DNA from: Corallium rubrum
Lineage: Eukaryota > Cnidaria > Anthozoa > Scleralcyonacea > Coralliidae
Assembly (NCBI GenBank): GCA_964035015.1
Contig: OZ036005.1
Span: forward strand, 2,172,178-2,236,177
DNA length: 64,000 nt
Direction: 5' to 3'
The position numbers and the translations under genes are program-made. The first letter of the stretch is position 1. Each line of letters starts with the position of its first letter. Below are positions 36,772-51,700 of this stretch, piece by piece. A model generated the notes under the pieces. It worked only from the letters and a program-made list of their open reading frames with translations, had not been told where the DNA came from and searched no databases.

Positions 36772-39700
36772 TTGTTTGTTTGTTTGTTTGTTTGTTTGTT
36801 TGTTTGTTTGTTTGTTTGTTTGTTTGTTTGTTTGTTTGTTTGTTTGTTTGTTTGTTTGTTTGTTTGTTTGTTTGTTTGTTTGATTTTTGTTTTTTGGGGG
36901 TTTTTTTGGGAGAGGGGGGGGGGGGGGGACGTCGTGAAATTTGACTGGTCAAAAATCGCCTCTGGCCGGTCACAGTTGGAACTGACCAGTCACTATGACT
37001 GGCGTAACATGAAACGTTATTTTGAGCCCTGCAACCTTACTATATTTCGATCCATATGAAATAGTGCATTGAGTAACATTGGAAAAGAATAAGAGGGTGT
37101 ATATTGCTACTCTGGTTTAAGGTGTAGACCAGTCAAGTTCTTTATCATAAACTGAGCTTATCACAACTTTTGTGGATATCTCTTAGACAATGAAATATAA
37201 AATAAGATGAAACGGGAACTATATACGGGGTCAGCACATAGAGTGGATATATGGTTGCCAACAAAAACTGTTCACTAATTGACCGTACCGAGAAAGATGG
37301 CGGCTTGTACATTTAACCACAATCCTTTGCGTGCAGTAAATATTGTTCCTTGCAGAATTACTGGAAGATATGGTTTTAAAACGGTCAAATTTGGCAAGGA
37401 ATGAAGTTCTTGCTTACTTAATCCATCTTAACATGACAAACAATGTCTAGTTGTTATTTGAGCTGATTTGAGGTCGCAAAACATTGTGGTTAAATGTACT
37501 GCTGCAATCTTTTTCGGTGCTGTTAATTGGGAAAGAAGTTCAGAATGCAGGTCATGTATTAGACTTGCTCCAAGTCCGCCTCTTAGCGCTAGTTTTTGCT
37601 GGCGAGTGGAAAGGCGAGAGAGCGGAAAGGCGGGAGGAAAGAGGCGGACTTGTTTCACTTGCAGGTTTTTGAATCTAATTAAATATCTTGGTGGGAAATC
37701 GCTGAAATGTACATCGCCCTGTTTTGACGTGTTTCGGGTTGTCGTACATGCAATGGAAAGTGGTTCTACCCCTACTAAAACGTTTTCAAGAGTCTGTTTA
37801 ACTCCAACTTCCAAAGATAGCACTTGCATAGCAATTTAGCCTGAATATAATTACTTCCCGAATTACGTCACCGGTCGAAAAATTCAGCGGTGAATTTTGG
37901 CGCGCTGCAGGTGGGAAAAGTCCTTTTCAACGAGGAACCGAAAGGTCAAAAATGTCGAAAGGTCAAAAATGTTTGAAAAGGACTTTGAGAAAGTCTAGTC
38001 ATGTATAAAGAAAAACTAAAGCTCACATTGATCAAGTGTTTTCGTAAGATAATAATTGTCAGGATCATCAGTAATTTGATAAAGTCTGAGGGCTTCTTGC
38101 TAAAGAAAAATAACACACAAAAACAAGCTTTAGACATAATAATACATAAATATAATAAATCACTTTAGTATAAATACACAGGTAATTACAGAAAATCGCG
38201 CACGCTGATTGGGTCGAGCTACTTCGGGCTAATTCTCGATAATCACCTACAGCGTTTATTCAAAATGACCGCCAGCCAATTTGTCAATGAAAATGGTACG
38301 GGGAGGGTATGAACGCAAGAATGCGCCTAAGAGAAATGTATGGAAGAAAGGCATTGATCCGGAGAGCCATGTGGAAGATGAAATCAATTGGGCCTTCAAG
38401 ATTTCCAATTCACGACTGCGCGAAATAACGCAATCACTTCCTATTCGAGACTTTTGTAATATTCAAGTTCTAAAATACACAGCACATATATGCAAACTGG
38501 ATAACAGCGCACTTCAGAAGGCTGTCTTGTTTGATAGGAGAACGCCTAAGGTTAGTATGGACCAAGATCGAGTCACTACTAGATATAGACGCAACCCAGG
38601 CGAGACGAATGATGATGAACTCGAATGACTTTATGCGACTGCTGAAGAGTACATTTCCAATCTACTTCGTCAGACAGAAGCGCCCCAAGGCCGCTAATAT
38701 GCCAAGAGGGAAACAATGATGATGATCATGAATGTGACAGACGAGGAAATTAACAATTTTAAAGAAAATGCTGTTCCTAAAAGTACGAAAATGTGTATTT
38801 ATACTAAAACAATTATTCGCCGAAGGCGAGGTGAATATCGGTGAATAATAACCGAGGTTATTATTCACTAATAATAACCGAGGTTATCATTCACTGATAT
38901 TCACCTCGCCTGAGGCGAATAATTGTTAAATATAATACATGTATACTGTGCATATTATTTACTCTCTACCATCTGAGTTCAAGTGAGCCAAGTGGCTCAA
39001 TGGTTAGAACGTTTGGCTAGTATTTGGAAGGTTGTGGGTTCTAGTTCCATCTAAAGCTCAAACGTTTTGACTATTAACATCTGACTAGAGCTTGTACTGC
39101 ACAGTGAGCTCTACATATAACTGGAGTGATATCTTTGTGGCAATCTTGTTCCCACAGCGCGCGATCCTTATAGGCCTTAAGTACATACAGTTCCAGTCTT
39201 CTACACGGTCTGGTCAAGTCTGATCCAGTCGAAAGACCGCGTAGGAGACTGGAACTATACGTACTTTAGGCCTACATGTCGAAAACAAAATCCTCCGATT
39301 TTCCAGTGTACCGAGGAGGCCCTGGGAATGAGGATGCAGCATACCTCTATCTCGAATGATAATTATTATAGAACAATCAAAGTTGACAAACTTTAAGTAT
39401 TTACCAACTTACAGTCGCAATTAAATCACGCTCATTCAATCTTAACCGGGGGGTACTCTGGCAATTTTTGGGTAGGGGTGTGCCGCCGTGACCTCAAAAT
39501 CCTGACCCTATCCCAGACCTAAAAAGGCGATTTTTCATACCCTATCCCAGACCTAAACTAAAAACATCAATACCCTATCCCAGCACTGGTGTCATATTGG
39601 TTTATAAAATAACATGTATACTACGCGAGCCCTGATTGGTCAATTGCCGTGTTTGGATCAGAGTATCCAAACACGGAAAATTCCCGCCAAAACGATTTTT

Positions 39701-42700
39701 TTGAAAATGTCGGACAATATATCATATTCACTTGTGATTATTTTATAAAAGAAATACCAAATGTTTTTTTCCGTGTTTGGAGACTCTTATCCAAACACTT
39801 TGGAAATTGCTCGACTTTCGAAAAGCTTTTCTTTGTTACGCTTTTCTCCAGTCTCGCAATTTCCTGCGTGTTTGGATCAGAGTATCCAAACACGGAAAAC
39901 CATTTGGTATTTCTTTAATCCCTGCTCTATCTCAGACCAAAATAGTCATCCTCTTCCAGACGAAAATAGACAATTTGTATACCTATCCCAGACCCCAGAG
40001 CTCGAAAACTATACCCGTATACCTTGTATACGAGAGTACCCCCCGGATCTCATTAACCCACTGTTGCCTAGGATGTCTGAAAGTCATCTCTTTAACAGAC
40101 GTTCGGTGGACGTTCGTCAAGCTCAATTACTCAGAAAAGATTTCTGAGACCCCAAACATGGCAGACAGGGTTCGAACCTGCAACTTCTAATGAACGTCTG
40201 TTACATTACACAAGCTCGCAAACGTACCACATGCACTACATGTATACGTACAACTATCAGTTATCTCTTTGTCAAGTAAAATTGTCTGGTGTTAGACAGA
40301 GTAAAACAATAAAGGGATCGTTTTTGACCAGCTCTGTAGTCTGCAGGCAGTAATGGGTTAATGAAGCTTTTAGAGTTCTTAAAGTTTAACTATTATTTTG
40401 TCATGCTGCTTTAATTAAGGTATACATGTTAACTCACCAGAACTTGAGTTGCTGGTGTAGTTCTTGACACATGAACAACTTTATGCATTCGAGGAGACTC
40501 AATCTTACCATCATAAACATTGATAGAGTTCGTAGCATCGGATCTGTAATCTGAGACATAAAACTAAAAATTATTTATATATACATACAAACAATTAAAA
40601 AATATAAAATACAACAATTACCCCCAAAAGATAAACTGTCGAAAAAAAATATATTAAACATAATCAGTACATACTTTTTTCGAAAAACTCACTGTCAGGA
40701 AAGGGTTATTAGTGACCTTACGATGTTAGGGACGACGAGGACGGTTAAAAAGCAATTACATAAATTTTATAATTAAAAAAAGTCACGACTATTATATTTG
40801 ATATTTGAAATTAGAATACGTTGTGACGTCATCTGTACATCTATAACTGAACTACAGAATAGTAATACAACCAGAAGTCCAACTCGAGTGAAAACTTCCA
40901 TGCGCGATATTTTTCGCCATCCTACGCGATTCTACGTAATGTCCTACGCCATCCCACGCAATCCTGGAAAGTTCCCCTGGCAGTTTTAACCTTCTTTTGA
41001 ATGTCCAAACTGCTGGGGGAACTTGCCAGGATTGCGTGGGATGGCGTAGGATGGCGAGGAATCAAGATGCGCGAGGCGACATGCGCGAGGACATAAACTT
41101 CAAAGTATAAAGGTTCCGACGCGAGTTCGACTTCTGGTTGTATTACTATTCTGTGACTGAATAGACAACGGTAAAATGAAATCTATTTCAATTTTGTTGA
41201 ATTGTTGCCTAGGATGTCTGAGGGTTTCCCCTTCGATGAGTAAAATCGTCTGATGTTAGACAGAGTAAACTCAACAGTAAAGGGACTGTTTTGGTCAGCT
41301 CGGGAAAGGAATGTCTTAAAATAAAAAATTTCTCATTTAATTTTTACCTGAATCAGACGGAGAAGCAAACAATGACTCATCTTCTGAATTTAAATGTTCA
41401 CTAAGAAGAATCTCCTCTGAACTTTCACCACCAACATGTCGAGCTAAATAACAATAAAAAACGGGCATTTAAAACATGAGCAGCAGTGTTTTATCGAAAA
41501 ATAAGGCGATACTATTAACTTTATGGTTCTTTCTCAAATCATTAGTAATTCATGAGGAAAACACAAAGAAAATCAGTTAGTTTGATAAAAATTAGCCTCC
41601 TGATTTATATATAAAGTTTCGCTTTGATTTTCTTGGCTCACACGTTGTTTTTCAAAATTACTACGCCAAGGAAATAGGTTGTTTTTTATTGAAACATCCG
41701 TGTTTTAGGGCCTATTTATATGATCCCAGTGTACCGGGATCTCGGCTTGTAGATAATTTACTGTCATTTTGCAACCGAGCAACCGAGATCTCGGTTGAAG
41801 CAAGCGGGATCTCGGTACACCGGGACAGATTTTTCCCATATAAACGCGACATCCCGGTACACCGGGATGAAGTTTACTGAACTACAATGCTTGTAACTTT
41901 GAATATTACGGTCAGAATTTCGTTCAAACGGTCAGGTCTAAAGACATAACACTGAATAAAAGTGAAATAACTTCTAACATAGTAGAATTAGGGTAAGTTT
42001 TTGCTTTTCTGTCCATTTCTTTAAATTCCCGCGCTTTTTGACCCGGGATGAAATTCATCCCGGTCAACCGGGACGAGCATTTTGTTTTACTCCATATGAA
42101 CCCGGGACAACCGGGACACCCCGGAACACTGGGATCATATAAACAGGCCCCTAAATCTCACTTCTTAGTTCTTACTATTTTGAAATCTCACTTCTTACTC
42201 CCACTCGTTTATGAAATATTACATAAAGTTGATAATATTACCTTATTTTTCAATTCACTTCTTACTGTTTTGAAACAGCTTTAGTAAAGATGTGTGCTTG
42301 ATATACATTCCTTTACTTACTGTTTTCAGTCACTTCATTTGACATTCTCCTCCACAGAGCAAGATTTGGAACAGATACAGCAAATGGTGGCAACATTAGT
42401 CGACTATAGTCACCAAAATCACACGCTTTCTTCACTTTGGAAAAACATCCAGAATGAGCCTTTGAAACAAAGCAGAAAATCACTTGTAAGTTCTAAGATT
42501 AATATTAGATAATAGATCAATTGTACGACAGTCAATCTAGATTTTGAAATACTTTTTGACCAGAGATCTAATTTATGGAAAAATTATTCAATGTAATAGA
42601 GTAAAAACCCGCATAAAAGAACCCGGCCTATTTTCCCAAGTCAGGTTGAATTATTTTTTTACTCTGTCTAACACTACATAATTTTACTCATCAAAGGGAG

Positions 42701-45700
42701 AATCACTGATCTCTCTACAACTGGATTGCTCATCCTTTATGGTCAGCAGTAAACATTTTGAAGCCACTGGCGGCCATATTGGTACTCCAGGTCCAGTGTA
42801 CCTTGCAGGCTTAAGAAGACCTTTTCACCAATAGAGGAACTATTGTGGAATATGTAGAATATTCACCAATAGAGGAACTATTGTGGAATATGTAGAATAT
42901 TCACCAATAGAGAAACTATTGTGGAATATGTAGAATATTCACCAATAGAGGAACTATTGTGGAATATGTAGAATATTCACCAATAGAGGAACTATTGTGG
43001 AATATGTAGAATATTCACCAATAGAGGAACTATTGTGGAATATGTAGAATATTCACCAATAGAGGAACTATTGTGGAATATGTAGAATATTCACCAATAG
43101 AGGAACTATTGTGGAATATGTAGAATATTCACCAATAGAGAAACTATTGTGGAATATGTAGAATATTCACCAATAGAGGAACTATTGTGGAATATGTAGA
43201 ATATTCACCAATAGAGGAACTATTGTGGAATATGTAGAATATTCACCAATAGAGGAACTATTGTGGAATATTCACCAATAGAGGAACTATTGTGGAATAT
43301 GTAGAATATTCACCAATAGAGGAACTATTGTGGAATATGTAGAATATTCACCAATAGAGGAACTATTGTGGAATATGTAGAATATTCACCAATAGAGGAA
43401 CTATTGTGGAATATGTAGAATATTCACCAATAGAGGAACTATTGTGGAATATGTAGAATATTCACCAATAGAGGAACTATTGTGGAATATATAGAATATT
43501 CACCAATAGAGGAACTATTGTGGAATATGTAGAATATTCACCAATAGAGGAACTATTGTGGAATATGTAGAATATTCACCAATAGAGGAACTATTGTGGA
43601 ATATATAGAATATTCACCAATAGAGGAACTATTGTGGAATATGTAGAATATTCACCAATAGAGGAACTATTGTGGAATATGTAGAATATTCACCAATAGA
43701 GGAACTATTGTGGAATATGTAGAATATTCACCAATAGAGGAACTATTGTGGAATATATAGAATATTCACCAATAGAGGAACTATTGTGGAATATGTAGAA
43801 TATTCACCAATAGAGGAACTATTGTGGAATATGTAGAATATTCACCAATAGAGGAACTATTGTGGAATATGTAGAATATTCACCAATAGAGGAACTATTG
43901 TGGAATATGTAGAATATTCACCAATAGAGGAACTATTGTGGAATATATAGAATATTCACCAATAGAGGAACTATTGTGGAATATGTAGAATATTCACCAA
44001 TAGAGGAACTATTGTGGAATATGTAGAATATTCACCAATAGAGGAACTATTGTGGAATATATAGAATATTCACCAATAGAGGAACTATTGTGGAATATGT
44101 AGAATATTCACCAATAGAGGAACTATTGTGGAATATGTAGAATATTCACCAATAGAGGAACTATTGTGGAATATGTAGAATATTCACCAATAGAGGAACT
44201 ATTGTGGAATATATAGAATATTCACCAATAGAGGAACTATTGTGGAATATGTAGAATATTCACCAATAGAGGAACTATTGTGGAATATATATTGTGGAAT
44301 ATTGTGGAACAATAGAGGAATATGTGGAACTCTATTTTAAAAAACGGCGAAAGACAAAGCAGCTATACGTGACCTTCAAACATCGTTTGAAAGCACGGTT
44401 ATAAATATTTTACAAATTCATTGACCGAACAAATTTAATCACTTCAGAATTGTTTTTATCTAAGACTCTTATGTTTCTCTTTACAATTTACCTGGTGTAT
44501 TGAAAGGTAAAAAGGTTATAAATAAAAGATAATTCTCAAAACTTCACCAGCTCACTGACTCGTTGTTGACTTGACTGTTGACATTTCAAACTGTCAGTGT
44601 GTAGCTGGGGGGGGGGGCTCCCTTTTATGCGCTCGCTCCGTGTTTAAGAAGACCTTTTCACCAATAGAGGCGCCATCTTGAATTCGCAGTGCATTATGGT
44701 CTATCCAGGGTAACAAGCTCAATTATAAGGGCGATTGCGTAGTGTTGAGAAATTATTTTTTTCTTTATGAATACTTTCGTGGCAACAATATCTAAATATA
44801 ATAATTGCCATATTGGTAAAAGCAACAATTCTCGGATGTGTAAGGATAGATTCATGACAAATGTATCCTTATACGTACGAGAATTATTGCTTTTATCAAT
44901 ATGACAACGATCATATCTAGACATTGTTGCCATGAAAGTGTTTATCAAGAAAAAATTACCTCATTGTGTCTCAACACTAAGCAATCACCCTTTTAATTGA
45001 GCTTGTTATATAGCTAGAGTTTCACTGGATGCAACGATGACTGTCATTGGTTGGTTTGTGGTCACATGACCTTAGATAAATTTCAATGTCTACCGAGCGG
45101 GCAATAATTGAGAACTTATTGCCTGCTCGGTCAATAAGTTTTCAATTGTTGCCCACTTTCCCGCTAGAACTTTGAAGTCTTCACGGCATCCTATAAACAA
45201 AAGCTTGTTTGGTACGAAAAAAAGAATATTTATAGGCCTTCAAAGCATGTGTGAAGATTAACTGGAGAAATGTATTGCTGTTCTTTTGTTCTGAGACTCA
45301 TTTGTTTGGTTGAAGTGAAATTACGGAGCCAGGCGAAATGTTTTAGTAAGTCTTAGCGTTTGTCTTTCGTGTACTTCCCCTTGATAAACGTCGAAATTAT
45401 TCAGCGAAACTCAAGCTATATAACAAAACACTTAATGTCTGATCCCTCGGGAAACAGTTAGTTTTGTTTTCCCTCGAGTCTCGATGTTTCCCTCGACTTC
45501 GTCTCGGGAAATATCAAGACTCTCGGGAAAACAAAACGAACTGTTTCCCTCGGGAGCAGACATTAAGTGTATATTATTACCCTGGATAGACCACAATGCA
45601 TTGCGAATTCAAGATGGTGAAAAGGGCCATTTTCTCACATGGCAGTTTACTGTTAGTACCAAAAAAACAGAAGGGAAATACAAGCAAATACAGTCCGAAA

Positions 45701-48700
45701 TTGTCAACTACAAAGGCTTTGTAAAGACTTCTGCTTTAAAGGTCAACTGTACCTTTGGAGGTTATTATATTTTCTGTTAAATTCGAAAACGTTTATTCCA
45801 AAACCGAAGAAAATTGGTCACTCGGTTCTGTTTTTATGTTCTGTTAAAGATCGAGTTTTGGCCATTTTTCTGAACCATATTTAAACAACGACCGCGTTTA
45901 AAGGTAGCCTGGCACTAGCAAACTTGTGACGTCATAGACCACTTTCATAATGGGCACTAACTTTAAATGTTCTTTTATGTACATCTAAATAAGCCTTCCT
46001 AGCCTCGTTATGAAGCAAGATTCTTTTGAATTACAGACACACAAACGAGGCTAGAAAGGCTTATTAAGATGCACATAAAAGAATATTCAAATTAGTTACA
46101 ATTATGAAAGTGGTCTATACCGGTAAAATAGAGCTCGCTTCGGCAAAAGGTTACAACATTGTCAACATGCTAACCAGGAGAGTTTTTCGAAAAGATACCC
46201 GGCCACAAGTTCGACTCCACGACTTATCAAGAATGGCTTTGGTATTTTAGCTTACCAAACGGTACAGCAGTACAACGCTTTTTCGCAACAAAAACACTAC
46301 GCCTAGTAGGCCAATGTCACCTGGAGGGGAAGAAGGGTACGGTTCATTTTTGTCTTGATAAGACAAAACTATTGAGTTTTAAATTATGTTGTTAGTTCTA
46401 ACTATTGAGTTATTGATTTGACAGAAGTCTGGATATACATTGCTCGTCAGAACTGTAGGTTTCTTTTGCGAAATTGGATCTGCTGCAGTAGCTTCATCTA
46501 TATCAACTCCTACTTTAAATATCGCAAAACTCACCCAAACACAATTAATAAGACTCGCTGACAGTGTGAAGAAGATATACCTTAAAATGCCCCAAAATAC
46601 TGATAATATACGTATTCGCGTGAGTAAATAGGTGGCAAACCAAAGCTCGAACATTGGAGTGTTTGTTCAGTAATTAGGCAACTTACCGGTATGACGTCAC
46701 TGACTATGTAGTACCCATTCTTCTAAACAACTCGGTTGTGTATCAAGAGGTTCATGCGCTTTTACTCCAATTCATTTTTTTCTTCACTTTTGCGAAGTTA
46801 GATGACAACTGCTTTGAAAATATATATAACCTCAAAAGGTATAGTTGTCCTTTATACCAAAGGTATATAGGTAGTTTTATAATGAAGTTATTGACTGATT
46901 TCGTTGGTTTTTACGAGTTTTATGATATAGGCAAGTTTATCGATTACCGGGCAGAGTAAAAAACTACAAAATAATAACTACTTATTGACCGAGCGTGAGG
47001 TTTGTACTAGTGAAATATCGGACCGATGTTTTTTTTAGTACGGACCGAGACGAGCGCAGCGAATTGAGGTCAGTGCAAAAAACAGAGGTCCGATATTTCA
47101 CTAGTACAGACCGAACAAGCGAGGTCAATAAGTAGTTTATTATATGGCCATAAATGTTGTGAACGTTCTGTGAAAACTCGATCTATCTTTTTTGCGAACT
47201 AAACGAAAATGGCAGACATTTTCCCATTATTAAAGTACTTTCCGTTGAGTTAGAATCCCGAACTTTCTACCCCAAATAGTATTTTTCAATTGCTTTTGTT
47301 TGACATATTGCTCAAGATCGTACGTTAAGTAGTTGAATAAAAAATCATCTGAAATTCTAATACTTGTGAGAAGTAAATGTTATATTATTACGAACAATGT
47401 TACGAACGTTTTGGACATTTTAAAAACGTTCACAAAACGTGGAAACTCGAACTATACATCAAATGAAAGCTTATAAAATTTCTAACAACATACCTGCACG
47501 ATATATTTCAACAATGAGTAGTTCTAAAATTATAATCCATCTTGTTGCCGATATACTGACATGACTGCCATTTTGTTTATGGCAGCTTCTGCTCTGAGCG
47601 GGCGGATACGGGAAATATCCGACCGCTTATGAACCAATCAAATTACAGGATTTCCATATTCGGACCTCTCAGCGCTGCTGCCATATAATAACACGCTTTA
47701 CTGCTTAATAATACCAACAAATACAAAAACTAAGCTTCTAAGCCTTTTACAGTGTTCTTTGTTTGATACCAATGGCAGAAATCTTTCAATGTGGCTTTTT
47801 TCGTCTCTTTTCGTGCTGCGAAAATATACAATTTTCCGTTGCGGCCGTCTTGGTACTCCATATTCGTCATCTCTGCTGGCTTCATTTTTGGAGCAGGATG
47901 AGCAATCCAGTTATATCATAGTCATTCAAAATATGGTCTGGAAGCTCAGCTAAAGTCTTTGGTCTATCTTTTTGTTTGCCTTTATGCATTTTTGTGCATG
48001 GTGCACGGTTACTGAACCCATACAATACAATACAGTACAATACAATACAATACAATACAATACAATACAATACAATACAATACAATACAATACAATACAA
48101 TACAATTACAATACAATACAATACAATACAATTACAATACTGTATTTTAGTATAATGAACGAATTGTCCAATAGAAACGTTTCAGTTCAATCACTCAACC
48201 GTGCTATTTAAATATTAATAAACCTAAAACAAAGGATGTGCACGGTGTAAGGTACGGTTCAACATAAAATCACAGCTCATTATAGGCGCTTTGAAGTTTG
48301 CCGAGTTTCCAGACCATATCTCGATTGACTATGGTTATATATAGATCTGTGGGGAGAACCATTCAGACATTTTACACAGCAATGGGTTAATTGTCGATCT
48401 TTTTTTTATTGATTGTACATAACTAAATGAATAAAGAATTTGATTTAGTGTTACTTACAGTTGTGTTACACCATTTGCATTTGACACTGGCCAAACATTC
48501 TGATGTACTGCACGACCTTTTACAAAATGAACATTTTGATCCCGAAGGTAAGTTGCCTTCTTGCCATTTATGTTCTTGTTCTCCCTAAATAAATCGCATC
48601 GGCTAGATCTCAATTTAAAATATTTCTTTTCTCTTGTACCATAGGTAGCCCAAAAATCCGCGTAGAAGCCGCCAAACGCGAGTCGCAACAAAACTCGCCC

Positions 48701-51700
48701 CATTCCCCTTCTAGCTGTCGTGCGCCGCAAGGCCTTTTGCACGATCGGAAATTGCGGCTGTCGAACGGGAACCTAATCCAGGCTGACTTGTTTTAGCTGC
48801 ACATGCGTAGAACGAATATCTTGCGTGTAAACGTCATCAATACACGGCCGACAGGAGTGAGGACACCCCGAGCTCAAAGTCAAACATCTCCGCTGAAAAT
48901 CGTCGCTAAACTAAACTAAACTAACTTTATTTATACTGGATAACTCTATCAGTTATATCTAAACTGTTATCCTCAGAGGTCCAGTAAGGACCCACCCTCA
49001 TTGGTCCAGTGTTACTACAGGAGGAAACCGGAGTACCCGGAGGAAACCTGTGGTGTTTGGTAGAGTCAAACTGGAAGCACACTCTTCTCACATGCGGCCA
49101 AGGTGATTTTTTTTAATCAGATAACTGCTGAGAGCAGGAATCGAACCCAGCTCGCAGAGGTGAAAGGCACTTGCACTAACCACTGCGCCACCAACACCCA
49201 AAAATTCTTCGGTCGACCATAATTCTTCCACGAGCGCATAGCACGAAGGTTGGGTTTGCCATAGAATACGGTTTGTTGACAACCCGTGGAATTTTCGCGA
49301 TGTACGAACCCATTACCCTTCTCAAATTCATCAGTTTCAAATGTCCTCGGAACTCACTTGAGCCAGCACGCAGGTGGACTGCGAACTACCCCATGAAAGT
49401 GGCGGATTTCCTATGTGATTCCCGATCGTGCATTGTAATGATTACATCATATTATATAGAAATACATGATGCAATCATTGCAATGCGCAAGGGGCTTTGC
49501 GGCGCGCGACAGCTAGAAGGGGAATGGGGCGAGTTTTGTTGTGACTCGCGTTCGGCGGCTTCTACGCGGATGTTTGGGCTACCTATGCTTGTACTACAAA
49601 TTTATAAATCATTATACAATAACGTGACTTCTGTGTGCACTTTGATTGGTTGTTGACCGTGATCTATTAAAGGACATACAGATGACGTCATATCACGTGA
49701 GCAGACTTGTTTTTCTTTTTTCACTTTTATTGTATAAAGGGAAGTTTTATTGTATAAACATTTTTTATTGTATAAACATGATTACATTTTCCGCGTGTGT
49801 GTACTTACCCTGCGAGTCAGACAGAGCCCCTTTCCGACCTACGCAGGCTTCGGGGGAAAGTGGGCTCTGCCAACAAACTCGATCTTCGCCCCAAGTTTGA
49901 GGCGAGCCAGTCAGGTTTTAAACTGGTCAAACAAGTTCTAGTTTACGAACACGCGTAAGCAGGAAAATAGGAAGTGACACGTTAGAGCCTGGGCCCAAAA
50001 TAGTGTCTTGGCAACCGTTCACGCATGCTCAAAAAGAAATATCGAGTTTGTTGGCAGAGCCCACTTTCTCCCGAAGCTTGCGTAGGTCGGAAAGGGGCTC
50101 TGACTCGCAGGGTAGTGTGTACTGTAATAGCTCACAGAAGAGTCGTAACAGAATGCAAAGAACAACAGTCACACCACTCGACTTCATCTCGTGTCGAACT
50201 TTTTTGTTCTTTACGCTCATGTGGCGTCATCTGTGATCTACTACAGTACACACGCATGAAGAAATGAAATCTATTTTGTAACTATTGTACCTTTTTCTGT
50301 TTCAGGCTGTATGTTGCACTTCTTTTGCAATTATTGATGGCAGAATCCTTGCAATCTTTATGAACATAATATTCACACACTGGAAAAGAAAAATCATGCC
50401 TCCAATTTCAGCTAACATGCACAATTGTTCACGAATAATGTATCCAACACGATTCGAGTCAGTGCTTTTCTGATTGCTAAATACAGTCAAGCAGGTTGAA
50501 AATACGAGGCAAAGCCAAGATTTTTTTAACCAGCTTGGCTGTATTTAGACATCGGAGGATCAACACTGACGAGTGTTGGATACAGCTTCTCAAACCAATC
50601 TATATTTTAAGAGAAAATCGACACGAAAGTTTGCTAAATTTGACTGTAATCTTCCTCCGATTTCTAAATAATGATTAAATATTTAGGATTTAATAAATTA
50701 ATAGGATTTAATAATATTTGCCACTAATTCAAATTTACAAATAAGGATAATAAGCACAAGTATAGTATAATAAGGTAGATATCAGTGGCAAGGAGGCATC
50801 CAGAAACCATCCGGCTTGTAGATAGGATGTCTCCTTGGAGCAAGGCAGTAAGTAAAATTTAAATTGGTAATATATTACATAGCATGGCACTGACAAATTT
50901 AAGAATAATTAAAAATAATTAAAACTCAAGTAAATATTTTAGCATTCTATTCCTGAAGTAGTTTAACGTCTCTGCATTTGTAACATTATCGTGAAGAGAA
51001 TTCCACAGCTTGGGGCCTTGAAAGAGGATGGTGAACTGCTTTATATTATAATTCATGAGGAAAATTCAAAAGAAATAATTTCTTGAAATGAATTAATAAG
51101 TTTGAGAAATACAACTCATGTGCTATATGCTATACAGTATACATTCACACAATGAGATTGACTAAATCACAAGCCTTGTCTTATGTCACTGATGATTGGT
51201 TCACTGGCAATCCCCGTGAGATCAAATAATCCAATCAAATACCGTAAAATAAAAAAATGTTAAAAATCACGTAACTTCTTGGAGGTGCGCAGGACATTCC
51301 ACTACGCTATAAAACGTACGTTCCGTTATGTTGTAAGACGTTCCGCTACGTTATAAACCGTTCTGTTATGTTGTAAGACGTTCCGCCACGTTATAAAATA
51401 TTCCATTATGTTGAAAGACGTTCCACTACGCCATAAAACATTCCGTTATGTTGTAAGACGTTCCACTACGTTATAAAACATTCCGTTATGTTGTAAGACG
51501 TTCCACTACGTTATAAAACATTCCGTTGTGTTGTAAGACGTTCCGCTACGCTATAAAACGTTCCGTTATGATGTTGTAAGATGTTCCGCTACGTTATAAA
51601 ACACTCCGTTATGTTGTAAGATGTTCCACTACACTATAAAACGTTCCGTTATGTTGTAAGACGTTCTGCTACGCTATAAAACGTTCCGTTATGTTGTAAG

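Noticed and set aside
36523-37059. 178-codon frame of FVCL repeats and the KQTN frame opposite
   Set aside because: Translation of TTTG/CTTG tetranucleotides.
37428-37839. Overlapping 123-133-codon frames on both strands
   Set aside because: No domain, no splice partner, and partly within a MITE sister copy.
42826-44330. CRISPR-like array (regular short repeats)
   Set aside because: There are no unique spacers; repeats abut directly, and the genome is eukaryotic.
49135-49192. tRNA gene on the minus strand
   Set aside because: Boxes A and B are present, but no acceptor stem or complete cloverleaf; continues into a SINE body.
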